A DNA stretch of 64,000 nucleotides from Myxococcales bacterium (GTDB taxonomy: Bacteria > Myxococcota_A > UBA796 > GCA-2862545): assembly GCA_019634415.1 (NCBI GenBank), contig JAHQVJ010000100.1:1-64000 (forward strand), in the 5' to 3' direction. The notes beneath the pieces are model-generated. The model was not told the origin of the DNA. It searched no databases and saw nothing but the letters and a program-made list of their open reading frames with translations. The position numbers were made by a program, and so were the translations under genes. Shown here piece after piece: positions 8,038 to 18,058 of this stretch (position 1 is its first letter; the number at the start of each line of letters is the position of its first letter).

Positions 8038-8781
8038 ATGCAGGCCCGTCTCAGCCGCCTCACGCCTCGCACCTTCGATGCGTCGGTCGCCTCGACGCCC
8101 TACCTGCTGGTGCGGCTCGAGCGTCGCTCGCGGGTGGAGTTCCACGCCGGCGTCGCGGACTACTTCGCCGTCAGCTACCCGGGGCTGTTCTCGTTCGGCA
8201 CGATGTCGCGCGTGGACTTTCCCGACTCGTTCCTCGAGCGTGCGCTGCAGAGCGCCGTCGGCCCCATGCGTGGCGGCGTCGGCGACGGCTACTACCTGCT
8301 GCACGGCGGCATCGTCGTGGGGCGTCATCGGGGCGTCGTGGTGCCCTCGAGCGTGGCCTACGAGTCCGGTGCTCGGGAGGCGGAGGCGCTCCGTACCAAG
8401 CTTCTACGGGTGGCGTTTCGAGGCCGTAGCCCGCGCCCGCAGGAGGTCGAGTCTGCTCGGCAGATCGTGGCCTACCTCGACGGGATCGTCGCCCGTAAGC
8501 AGGGGTCTGCCACCGACGATGGGCGCTACGTCTACGAGGAACGCGGCGCCTCGACGCCGCCTTCGGGAAGCACGCCGTCGACGGACCGCGATCCGTTCGC
8601 GGTGCTGGGCGTCGCGTCCGACGCCTCGGTGGCCGAGATCAAGACGGCGTATCGAGAGCAGATGAAGATGAACCACCCGGACAAGGTGGCTCATCTCTCT
8701 TCAGCGCTTCAGCAGTTCGCGCAGGCTCAGGTGCTCGAGATCAAGGCTGCCTACGAGCGGATCATGGCCATGCGCCGCTGA
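8038..8781 (+). CDS. J-domain protein with uncharacterised N-terminal domain
   Basis: 247 aa. The C-terminal 65 residues form a J domain: DPFAVLGVASDASVAEIKTA, then the invariant HPDK motif (NHPDKVAHL), then a terminal helix EIKAAYERIMAMRR. This resembles the end of DjlA-type DnaJ proteins and should stimulate a DnaK ATPase. Residues 1-150 are not TerB-like. They contain a compact beta-rich region (VEFHAGVADYFAVSY, GDGYYLLHGGIVVGRHRG) I do not recognise. The ATG at 8038 is one choice; the frame is open from 7921. Its stop is 9 nt from the convergent prkA stop. Confidence 0.8.
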   Translation: MQARLSRLTPRTFDASVASTPYLLVRLERRSRVEFHAGVADYFAVSYPGLFSFGTMSRVDFPDSFLERALQSAVGPMRGGVGDGYYLLHGGIVVGRHRGVVVPSSVAYESGAREAEALRTKLLRVAFRGRSPRPQEVESARQIVAYLDGIVARKQGSATDDGRYVYEERGASTPPSGSTPSTDRDPFAVLGVASDASVAEIKTAYREQMKMNHPDKVAHLSSALQQFAQAQVLEIKAAYERIMAMRR

Positions 8782-8790
8782 GTTCGCGCG

Positions 8791-10839
<2,049 letters not shown>

Positions 10840-11116
10840 AGGGGCGGCCTCCGCGTCGTCGTCTGGTTCACCGCGTCCCGACCAGCTCGGCTGATCGTCG
10901 TCGGGGGTGCGGCGTTGTGAGAGCGAGGACGTAGGTGGTCGGGCAGGAATGCCTCTTGGAGATCATCACCCAAAATGACGACCGTCGCCGGTCCAGAGTT
11001 GCCCGACCGGCGGAAAGTCACTCCCAACCATTGGAACTCGCCCGATGCGAAGCGGATTCCAAGATCCGAACCCTACGCGACGATCCGTTGGGCGCCACGC
11101 GGGCTAACGTCGATCC
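10840..11116. promoter_or_regulatory. Intergenic region upstream of prkA with a hairpin at 10986-11012
   Basis: 277 bp between the kinase gene (ends 11117) and prkA (starts 10839), both on the minus strand. An 8-bp perfect stem, CGCCGGTC and GACCGGCG, lies at 10986-11012. It could terminate the kinase transcript or regulate prkA. The gap suggests prkA has its own promoter, but I could not assign boxes. Confidence 0.5.
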
Positions 11117-12523
11117 TCACAGCCCTCCGACCGCCATCGCGAGGACGACCCCCACCACGGCCGCCAGTGCCACCGTCGACGTCATGGCCAACAAGGCGCA
11201 TCCGCCGGCGACCAGCGCATACGTGAGCGGACGGGGACCCTCGGGCGCTGGAGCGGTCAGGGGCTCCAGGATGATCTCCGCCTCTGGCATCGGCTCACGC
11301 TCGAAGCGAACCGGTGCTGGGGGTGGTGTGCGGAGGGCCTCCGCTTCCTGCTCGGAGATCTGAAGCTGCTCGAGCGCGGTGCCCAGTGGGATGCTGGGGA
11401 ACGCTGGCGGGGCCTCGGGGGTGTCGTCGGGAGGGGATCGACGATTGGACATGCTCGCTCCATCCAGCACCATAGCGGGCTCTGCGGTCGTCGGCGGCCG
11501 TTCGATCCTTCGTGGCCTTCCCACGTCCCTATGTCGAGGCGGGACCTCGGCGGAAGACGCCGGATCTCGGGGCACCGAGCGCCCGGACAAGGTCCCGATC
11601 CGGCTGGGAGGAGGAGGCCAGGGCGCCTCGGCGCACCATCGATGCAGGGACGGGCCGGAGAGCTGGTCGCCGAGGGCTTCACATCGCTCCACCACCGACG
11701 GCGCGCTGGGGCGAGCACTGGGTCGATAGGAGAGGCAGGCTCGGACCAGGTCCACAAGATCCGGGGGCTGGGCCAGCTGCGCGAGACGACGGTCGAGGTG
11801 CGCGGTGTAGTCGTCCTCGGACAAGGCCAGTGCCGTCAGCTCTCGCAGCCGTAGGTCCGCCAGGAACGCGGAGGGGCCCAGGGCCTCGAACGCGCAGCAC
11901 CCCAGCCCGAACACGTCGACGGCAGCGTGCTTGGAGCGTGCCACGAACCGCTCGGGCGCCATGTAGGGCATGGAGCCCACCATGACATCGCTGTGGGTCT
12001 CCGCGTTGCGATCTGCGCTGTTGAACAACGCGATTCCGAAGTCGAGCAACCGAACCTGGCCGTCACGTCCCACGCGAATATTGGCGGGCTTGATGTCGCG
12101 GTGGACGATGTGGAGCGGCTGGCCAGCGTCGTCCATCGCGGACCATGCGGCGTCCAGCGCGGCAGCCACGCGGGCCAGCACCCGCATCAGGGGACGCGGG
12201 GGTAGTGGTGGGCTGAGGTCGATGCACCCCTCGAGATCGAGACCCTCCACGAACTCCGTGACCAAGCCCAGCCGATCGTCTACGGTGATCAGGTCGAAGG
12301 CCTGCACCACCACTGGATGACGGATCCGCGCCAACAGGCGGGCCTCGTCGCGCAGCCGGTTGGCGGCGTCGCTGGCGTGTGCGGCCGCTCGGTGCAGGAC
12401 CTTCAGGGCCACCGTGGTCCGAAGACCGCCAGGGGAGCACTCGGTGGCTCGATACACGTCGCCGAAGCCACCGCTGCCGAGCAGCGGCCCGATCTCCAAC
12501 CGGTGGGGCTCGGCTCCCGACAT
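11117..12523 (-). CDS. Membrane-anchored Hanks-type Ser/Thr protein kinase
   Basis: 468 aa. The N-terminal kinase domain (about 8-290) has the glycine loop GSGGFGDVY (17-25), VALK with Lys41, catalytic HRDIKPAN (141-148), DFG (161-163) and APERF in place of the common APE. It should be active. A Pro/Arg-rich linker (about 290-425) leads to one long hydrophobic C-terminal segment (about 432-468), so the kinase faces the cytoplasm. There is no extracellular sensor. It is divergent from the zinc-ribbon/TPR gene across 200 bp. Confidence 0.92.
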   Translation of the reverse strand: MSGAEPHRLEIGPLLGSGGFGDVYRATECSPGGLRTTVALKVLHRAAAHASDAANRLRDEARLLARIRHPVVVQAFDLITVDDRLGLVTEFVEGLDLEGCIDLSPPLPPRPLMRVLARVAAALDAAWSAMDDAGQPLHIVHRDIKPANIRVGRDGQVRLLDFGIALFNSADRNAETHSDVMVGSMPYMAPERFVARSKHAAVDVFGLGCCAFEALGPSAFLADLRLRELTALALSEDDYTAHLDRRLAQLAQPPDLVDLVRACLSYRPSARPSAPSVVERCEALGDQLSGPSLHRWCAEAPWPPPPSRIGTLSGRSVPRDPASSAEVPPRHRDVGRPRRIERPPTTAEPAMVLDGASMSNRRSPPDDTPEAPPAFPSIPLGTALEQLQISEQEAEALRTPPPAPVRFEREPMPEAEIILEPLTAPAPEGPRPLTYALVAGGCALLAMTSTVALAAVVGVVLAMAVGGL

Positions 12524-12723
12524 GGCGGCAGTCTACCCAATCAGCGTCCGATGCACGACTGGCGGCACGCGCCGTGTCCGATCCGCTCGAATTCCTTGAG
12601 GGTCGACAGTGGAGACCTTACCTGTTGCGCGCTGGCCTTCCTTCAGGAGGTGCCGACACGGGCGCTGGTCACGGTGGCGCGACCAGCGCTACGCTGGTAT
12701 CGCAGCGTTTCGAGCGAGGGGGC

Positions 12724-13704
12724 GTGAGCACCACCCGGACCATTTGCTTGAAGTGCAGCTCCGATCAGCTGCGCTGGTTGACCCTTCGGAAGGGCCGCAT
12801 TCCCGTGGACGTGCTTCAGTGCCCGAGCTGCGGTACGGCCAATGCCGAAGAGGACTGGATGCCTCCGCTCCGGCCGCTCCAGGTGGGCCGCTGCTGGAAC
12901 TGCATGAATCGTCGCGAGATCGACCAGTGTTCCAACTGTGGGCTCACCAAGCAGGAGGACGTGCAGGTCCACGACGAGCTGCGGAGCATCGTGGATCCCA
13001 CCCTGTCGCACCTGGATGCGGCTCGGCAGGCGAGCCGGAATGGCCGGCGACTGTTGGCTTTGAAGCTCGCCACTGCGGCAGCGGCTTCCAACGAATCGGG
13101 ACAGGGGGAGGTGGCCCGCGCGCTCCGGATCTGGCTGCTGTCGGCCATCGGCGAAGCCGATCACGCGCTGGAGGACGCCAAAGCCTGGGTGGAGGGCACG
13201 CAGGATCCGTCCGCGATCGCCTGGGCGAGCTACGGACAGCAGCTGCAGGCCTCGAACATGACGGGAGCGGCAGCCGACGCCTACGAGAAGGCCCTCAAGA
13301 AGAACCCCAAGCAGAACAACATCCGCGCTCGTCGTGCGCAGCTGCTGCTCGAGCTTCGGCGTGGCGGACAAGCGCAGGACGAGGCCATTCGGGTGCTGTC
13401 GCAGGACGGTGTGGACGAGCAGTCCGTGGCGATCGCCAGCATGGTGGCCGAGAAGCTCTGCGACCACTTCGAGAGCGAGTATCGCGACGCGGAGATCTCC
13501 CGCCTGCTCGACTACTCGCGAGACTACGTGGAGCGTTCGCCAGTCCTGCTGGCTCATCGGGCCCGTCTGCTGGCATCCGAGGGTGATCTCGCCTCGGCGC
13601 GCCGCGATCTGAAGCGAGCGCGTCGGCTCAACCCGGAGCTCGAGATCTTCGAGCGAGTGGAGCGCGCCATGAAGCCGTCGCGTGGCTCCTGGTGGCGCTG
13701 GTAG
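12724..13704 (+). CDS. Zinc-ribbon and TPR protein
   Basis: 326 aa from GTG 12724; the frame is open upstream but this start leads directly into the first zinc ribbon. Four CxxC knuckles (CLKC, CPSC, CWNC, CSNC) occur in the first 80 residues, suggesting two zinc ribbons. From about residue 100 onward are TPR-like helices, including AYEKALKKNPKQNNIRAR and DLKRARRLNPELEIFERV. It is probably a cytoplasmic scaffold or nucleic-acid adaptor, but the role is unknown. Its TAG stop overlaps the GTG start of the arfB-like gene by one base, a sign of coupled translation. Confidence 0.8.
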   Translation: MSTTRTICLKCSSDQLRWLTLRKGRIPVDVLQCPSCGTANAEEDWMPPLRPLQVGRCWNCMNRREIDQCSNCGLTKQEDVQVHDELRSIVDPTLSHLDAARQASRNGRRLLALKLATAAAASNESGQGEVARALRIWLLSAIGEADHALEDAKAWVEGTQDPSAIAWASYGQQLQASNMTGAAADAYEKALKKNPKQNNIRARRAQLLLELRRGGQAQDEAIRVLSQDGVDEQSVAIASMVAEKLCDHFESEYRDAEISRLLDYSRDYVERSPVLLAHRARLLASEGDLASARRDLKRARRLNPELEIFERVERAMKPSRGSWWRW

Positions 13705-14126
13705 TGGAGGATCTGCCAGTCCAGCCCGGTGTGACGATTCCTGCACACGAGCTGACCGAGAGCCACAGTCGAGCGAGCGGACCAGGCGGACAGCACGTCA
13801 ACACCACCTCCAGTCGGATCACCCTTCGCTGGAACCTGCGTGAGAGCAGCTTGCCCGAGCGGATCAAGGAGCGGTTGCTGGAGCGCCTGGGGTCGCGGCT
13901 CACCAGCAGCGGCGAGCTGATGATCCACGCGTCGGAGCACCGCTCGCAGCTCCGGAATCGCGAGGTGGCTCGCGAGCGGCTGGCCGCTACACTGCGCGCA
14001 GCGCTGCACCGACCCAAGGCGCGTCGCGCCACGCGGCCGTCGCGGTCCTCCCAGCGGCGCCGGGTGAACGCCAAGAAGCAGCGTGGACGCACCAAGCGCC
14101 TGCGCGGTCGCGTCACCGACGACTGA
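13704..14126 (+). CDS. arfB: ArfB/YaeJ-like peptidyl-tRNA hydrolase, ribosome rescue
   Basis: 140 aa. The GGQ motif in SGPGGQHVNTTSSRITLRW is the catalytic signature of class I release factors. The protein lacks a codon-recognition domain and ends in a basic tail (RRVNAKKQRGRTKRLRGR), as ArfB does when it enters the empty mRNA channel of stalled ribosomes to release the peptide. GTG 13704 overlaps the preceding stop as TAGTG. GTG 13692 is an alternative. The TGA stop lies within the third copy of the 33-bp palindrome. Confidence 0.9.
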   Translation: MEDLPVQPGVTIPAHELTESHSRASGPGGQHVNTTSSRITLRWNLRESSLPERIKERLLERLGSRLTSSGELMIHASEHRSQLRNREVARERLAATLRAALHRPKARRATRPSRSSQRRRVNAKKQRGRTKRLRGRVTDD

Positions 14127-14158
14127 TCGCGACAATCCACTCTGTTGATTGTCGCGAT
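14126..14158. repeat. 33-bp palindromic hairpin element, copy 3
   Basis: Arms ATCGCGACAATC and GATTGTCGCGAT are the same 12-mers as in the copies at 35-67 and 175-207, again separated by 9 nt, but here the centre is CACTCTGTT rather than AACGGGGTT. As with rsmG, the stop codon of the upstream gene overlaps the first base of the arm. It lies 14 kb from the other copies. Confidence 0.8.
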
Positions 14159-14176
14159 GAGGGCGCGAGCGCGCTC

Positions 14177-15733
14177 GTGCGAGTGGTCGGTCGCCGGTGC
14201 CTAGGACACAATGGGCCAGGAGCTGCCGTGGTCGCATGGATGTGGACATCCTGGGTGGCGTGTACGGGGCCACGCGCCGACGTGATCGAGCCCCCCACCT
14301 TCGAAGAGAACACCGACGGCGCTTGGCTCACCACCTGGTTGCGCCTCACCACGTCGGAGCCGACGGCGCTGCAGATCGCCATCGATGACGGCGAGCGCGT
14401 GCGAGAGCAGGCCGTGGCACCCGCCACCGAGCACCGCGTGTTGCTGGCTGGCCTCCTGCCGGACACCGATCACACAGTCACGGTCACGATCTCGGACGTC
14501 GAAGGGCGCTCGAAGGCCCTCGAGCCCGTCACCCTGCGCGCTGGGGCGCTCCCTGCCGATCTGCCTCCGCTGCAGCTCGTGGTGTCGGAGCCCGACCAGA
14601 TGGAGCCCGGGCTCACGCTGATCGACATCGGTCCGTACCTGACCGCCGTGGACGAGCAGGGCCGAGTGCGCTGGGCGTTGCGCAACGAGCTCATCGTGCA
14701 CGAGCTCACCGCCACCGACCGTGGCACCGTGGTGTTCCAGTCCGCGCGCGTCAACCTCACCGAGGTGAGCTTGTCGGGTGCTGTCGTGAACCACTGGGTG
14801 GCCGGCGGCGAGCCTCCGCAGCTCGCCAGTGCCATTCGGGTGCCGCTGGAGGCCATGCACCACGACGCCGTGGAGCTGCCCGACGGGAACTGGCTCACGT
14901 TGTCGGTGGAGCGGCGTCAGATGGAGGCGTACCCCACCTCCGAGCGCGATCGGGACGCGCCCACCCAGCGGGCGTGGGTGGCGGGCGACGTGGTGGCGGA
15001 GTTCCGACCCGACGGCACCGTGGTGAAGCAGTTCTCACTTCTGGATCGGCTCGATCCCGACCGCATCGGGTACGACGCCGTCAACGGAGATCACTGGGAT
15101 TTCTGGTGGTCTGGCCCCACCCGTGACTGGTCGCACGGCAACGCCATCTTCTACGACGCCGCGCGTAACGAGGATGTGGTGTCCCTGCGCCACCAGGACG
15201 CCGTGGTGGCGCTGGATCACGACAGCGGAGAGCTGAAGTGGATCTTCGCGCCGGAGGCCAACTGGGGCCCCGAGTTCGCGGATCTGTTGTTGAGGCCTGC
15301 GTCGCCCGACTTGCTGGTTCCGTACCACCAGCACAGCGCCAAGATCACCGAGGCGGGCTACCTCATGCTGTTCGACAATGGGAACCACCGCGCCAGCGCC
15401 TTCGAGGACCGCATCCCCAACAAGCGCAACGGCTCTCGCGGAGCGGAGTTCCGCCTCGATCATGCGGAAGGCACCTGGGATCTGGTGCGGGACTACGGGC
15501 CGCAGCTCGAGCCCCTCGTCTTCAGCGGCTCCCTCAGCGACGCCGACGATCTGCCACAGACCGGGAACATGCTGGTGACCTTCGGCAACGTGGCCAATCC
15601 GGGCTACCCAGGGGTGATCGTGCGCGAGGTCACCGCTGCGGATCCGCCGCAGATCGTGTTCGAGCTGACCCTTCCCGAGCCCCTGAACCTGTTTCGCGCC
15701 CAGCGTGTCTCGGGGCTGATCCCCGGATTCTGA
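14177..15733 (+). CDS. Arylsulfotransferase (ASST)-like lipoprotein
   Basis: Up to 518 aa. A hydrophobic leader ending in SWVAC looks like a lipobox; the true start may be the GTG or ATG just before it (about 14228-14240). A fibronectin-like N-terminal part is followed by a beta-propeller with ASST-type motifs: MHHDAVELPDGNWL, SHGNAIFYD, RHQDAVVALDHDSGELKWIF and QHSAKI...LMLFDNGNHR. The conserved histidines match those of arylsulfate sulfotransferases, which move sulfate between phenols in the periplasm. The usual DsbA/B-like partners are absent, so the true substrate is open. Confidence 0.85.
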   Translation: MRVVGRRCLGHNGPGAAVVAWMWTSWVACTGPRADVIEPPTFEENTDGAWLTTWLRLTTSEPTALQIAIDDGERVREQAVAPATEHRVLLAGLLPDTDHTVTVTISDVEGRSKALEPVTLRAGALPADLPPLQLVVSEPDQMEPGLTLIDIGPYLTAVDEQGRVRWALRNELIVHELTATDRGTVVFQSARVNLTEVSLSGAVVNHWVAGGEPPQLASAIRVPLEAMHHDAVELPDGNWLTLSVERRQMEAYPTSERDRDAPTQRAWVAGDVVAEFRPDGTVVKQFSLLDRLDPDRIGYDAVNGDHWDFWWSGPTRDWSHGNAIFYDAARNEDVVSLRHQDAVVALDHDSGELKWIFAPEANWGPEFADLLLRPASPDLLVPYHQHSAKITEAGYLMLFDNGNHRASAFEDRIPNKRNGSRGAEFRLDHAEGTWDLVRDYGPQLEPLVFSGSLSDADDLPQTGNMLVTFGNVANPGYPGVIVREVTAADPPQIVFELTLPEPLNLFRAQRVSGLIPGF

Positions 15734-15765
15734 TCATCGCACCTTCCTTCGATCCCAGGCTGTTG

Positions 15766-16977
15766 GTGAAGGCGGCTGTCCGGGGCCGGGTGCGTGCCGC
15801 GGCCCTGTCCACGTGGCGACAGGCGCGCAGCACGCCCAGGCGAGCGGGCGCCATCCTGCGTCGAGCGGCACGGGAGCAGCGCCACCTGCACTCCCGCGAG
15901 CGTCGACTGGTGCAGGAGGGGCTGTTCGGTCTCATGCGCACCGAGCGCGGGCTGTCCGAGCTGCTGGGCACCGATGCCGAGATCGCGCTGTGGCTCGGGT
16001 GGCTGGTGCTGCAGGGACTGGATCCCGAGGTGGCCTTCTCGGAGCTACCCGGACCGTGGACGGACCTCCGGGAGGACTGGAAGGCGCTCGGGAAGGGGAG
16101 GGATCCGGCGCAGCGCCTCGCGCTTCGCCACAACCTGTCGGACCACCTCGCACGGCGGATCACGAAGGCCCTGGGCGACGGCGCAGAGGCGTTTCTCGAG
16201 GCGAGTGACGTTCGCGGGCCCGTGAGCCTGCGTGCCAACCGCCTGGTCTGCGACCGCGAGGCCCTCGCCGAGCGCCTGCAGGCCGAGGGGATCGGAACCG
16301 ACCCGTCGTCGCTGGTGCCCGATGGGCTGCAGGTACGAGGACGGCACAACCTGCAGGGGCTCGCCTGCTTTCGCGAGGGCTGGTTCGAGGTGCAGGACGA
16401 GGGGTCGCAGATGCTCGCCGAGCTCGTGCAGCCCGACGGACCCCTGATCGACTTCTGCGCGGGAGCGGGGGGCAAGAGCCTGGCGTTGGCCGCCAAAGGA
16501 GTTCCCGTGCTCGCCCTCGACGTGCGCGAGGAGGCCCTCGAGGAGCTCGACAAGCGGGCCACCCGTGCTGGGGCCGACGTCGAGGTTCAGCGGATCCGAC
16601 CCGACGGAGCACTGCCCGCACACGTCGCGGACCGTCGCGTCTCTCGCGTGCTCGTGGACGCTCCGTGCTCGGGCCTTGGCGTGCTGCGGCGTCATCCCGA
16701 GCACCGCTATCTGGTGGACCGTCGGTCGTTGAAGGCCCAGCATGCGCTGCAGATGTCGATCGTCGAGCGGGCAGCTCCGCTGGTGGCCCCCGGTGGGTGG
16801 CTCGTCTACGGCACCTGCTCCGTGCTCACCGAGGAGAACGATCGGGTGGTGGCGTCGTTTCTGGATCGGCACCCCGACTTTCGCTCGGTGGGCTCTCCGC
16901 TGAGGGTCGCTCCTCACACGCATGGAACCGATGGATTCTTCGGCGCCGTCTTGGAGCGAATTTCGGCCCACGAGTAG
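15766..16977 (+). CDS. RsmB-type rRNA cytosine-C5 methyltransferase
   Basis: About 403 aa from GTG 15766; TTG 15763 is possible. An N-terminal helical NusB-like part (about 1-150) is followed by the SAM domain. The SAM motif is LIDFCAGAGGKSLALAA. Catalytic motif IV is DAPCSGLGVLRRHPEHR, and motif VI is YGTCSVLTEEN; the cysteines in PCS and TCS serve as release residue and nucleophile in this family. It makes m5C in rRNA. It starts about 32 nt after the ASST-like gene, so it may be co-transcribed with it. Confidence 0.9.
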   Translation: MKAAVRGRVRAAALSTWRQARSTPRRAGAILRRAAREQRHLHSRERRLVQEGLFGLMRTERGLSELLGTDAEIALWLGWLVLQGLDPEVAFSELPGPWTDLREDWKALGKGRDPAQRLALRHNLSDHLARRITKALGDGAEAFLEASDVRGPVSLRANRLVCDREALAERLQAEGIGTDPSSLVPDGLQVRGRHNLQGLACFREGWFEVQDEGSQMLAELVQPDGPLIDFCAGAGGKSLALAAKGVPVLALDVREEALEELDKRATRAGADVEVQRIRPDGALPAHVADRRVSRVLVDAPCSGLGVLRRHPEHRYLVDRRSLKAQHALQMSIVERAAPLVAPGGWLVYGTCSVLTEENDRVVASFLDRHPDFRSVGSPLRVAPHTHGTDGFFGAVLERISAHE

Positions 16978-17053
16978 GAATGAACAAGCCTGAAATGCCC
17001 ATTGGCTCGATGCCTCCGGCTGGGCTACCCTAGCCAGCCTCCCGGAGGAAGCC

Positions 17054-18058
17054 GTGGATCGAACCGAGGAGCGGCGTGCGGGTGCAGCACTCGTGCGGGA
17101 ATCCAAGACGTTCGCTCAAGAAGATCTGGCCACCACCTGGCGACTGTTCGGCGCGAGCGTGGCGGTCTACCTCGGGTTCGAGGCCGTGGCGCTGTTTGCG
17201 CCCTGGTGGCCGCTGCAGCTCCTGGGCGCGGTGGGCGCCGGGCTCGTCATCGTGCGACTGTTCATCTTCTACCACGACTATCTGCACGGTGCGGTGTTTC
17301 GGGACTCGGTGGTCGGGCACTGGGTGATGGTGGCCTATGGCTGGTTCATCATGTCGCCTGCCCCCGTCTGGCGCGAGACCCACGACTACCACCACCGCAA
17401 CAACGCCAAGATGCTGGGCGCGTCCATCGGCTCCTTCCCGATCGTCACCACCACCATGTGGAGGCGGATGAAGCCACGCGATCGGTTCTGGTACTCCGTG
17501 GCACGCAACCCCCTCACCATCTTGTTCGGCTACCTCACCGTCTTCATCGCGGGCATGTGCATCTCGGCCTTCGTGCGCGATCCGAAGAACCACTGGCAGG
17601 GACCGTGTGCCCTGGCAGTTCACCTCGCGTCCATCGGTGTCGTCGGGTGGTTCCTGGGCCCCTGGGCTGCCCTGGTCGGCGTCGTGATGCCGATGTTCGT
17701 GGCCTGTGGAACGGGCTCGTACCTGTTCTACGCCCAGCACAACTTCCCTGCAGCCGAGCTGCGTAGTCGGGAGGCCTGGACCTACCACCACGCGGCCCTG
17801 CGCGCGTCGAGCATGTTCGACATGCCGGGTTGGATGCACTGGTTCACCGGGAACATCGGCTACCACCACGTGCACCACCTCAACCATCAGATCCCGTTCT
17901 ACCGGCTGCCCGAGGCGATGGAGGAGATGGAGGCGCTGCAGGATCCGGGTCGAACCACCTGGCGTCCGTCCGATGTGTGGGCATGCCTGCGACTCAAGCT
18001 GTGGGACAACGAACGCCAGGCCTTGGTCGGGTGGGACGAGGCACGGGCGGCGTCCTGA
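17054..18058 (+). CDS. Membrane fatty acid desaturase
   Basis: 334 aa. The three histidine boxes of di-iron desaturases are present: HDYLH (74-78), HDYHH (110-114) and HHVHH (271-275). Hydrophobic segments near 33-72, 88-103 and 170-240 fit a four-helix membrane enzyme. It should insert a double bond into a lipid-bound acyl chain, using oxygen and an electron donor not seen here. GGAGGA 5 nt upstream supports GTG 17054. The gene is the first of an operon; its last 28 nt overlap the start of the Rph-like gene. Confidence 0.92.
   Translation: MDRTEERRAGAALVRESKTFAQEDLATTWRLFGASVAVYLGFEAVALFAPWWPLQLLGAVGAGLVIVRLFIFYHDYLHGAVFRDSVVGHWVMVAYGWFIMSPAPVWRETHDYHHRNNAKMLGASIGSFPIVTTTMWRRMKPRDRFWYSVARNPLTILFGYLTVFIAGMCISAFVRDPKNHWQGPCALAVHLASIGVVGWFLGPWAALVGVVMPMFVACGTGSYLFYAQHNFPAAELRSREAWTYHHAALRASSMFDMPGWMHWFTGNIGYHHVHHLNHQIPFYRLPEAMEEMEALQDPGRTTWRPSDVWACLRLKLWDNERQALVGWDEARAAS

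Noticed and set aside
14177-14240. Long N-terminus of the ASST-like protein as written
   Set aside because: The first 20 residues are not signal-like; a start nearer MWTSWVAC is likely, but the exact codon could not be fixed.
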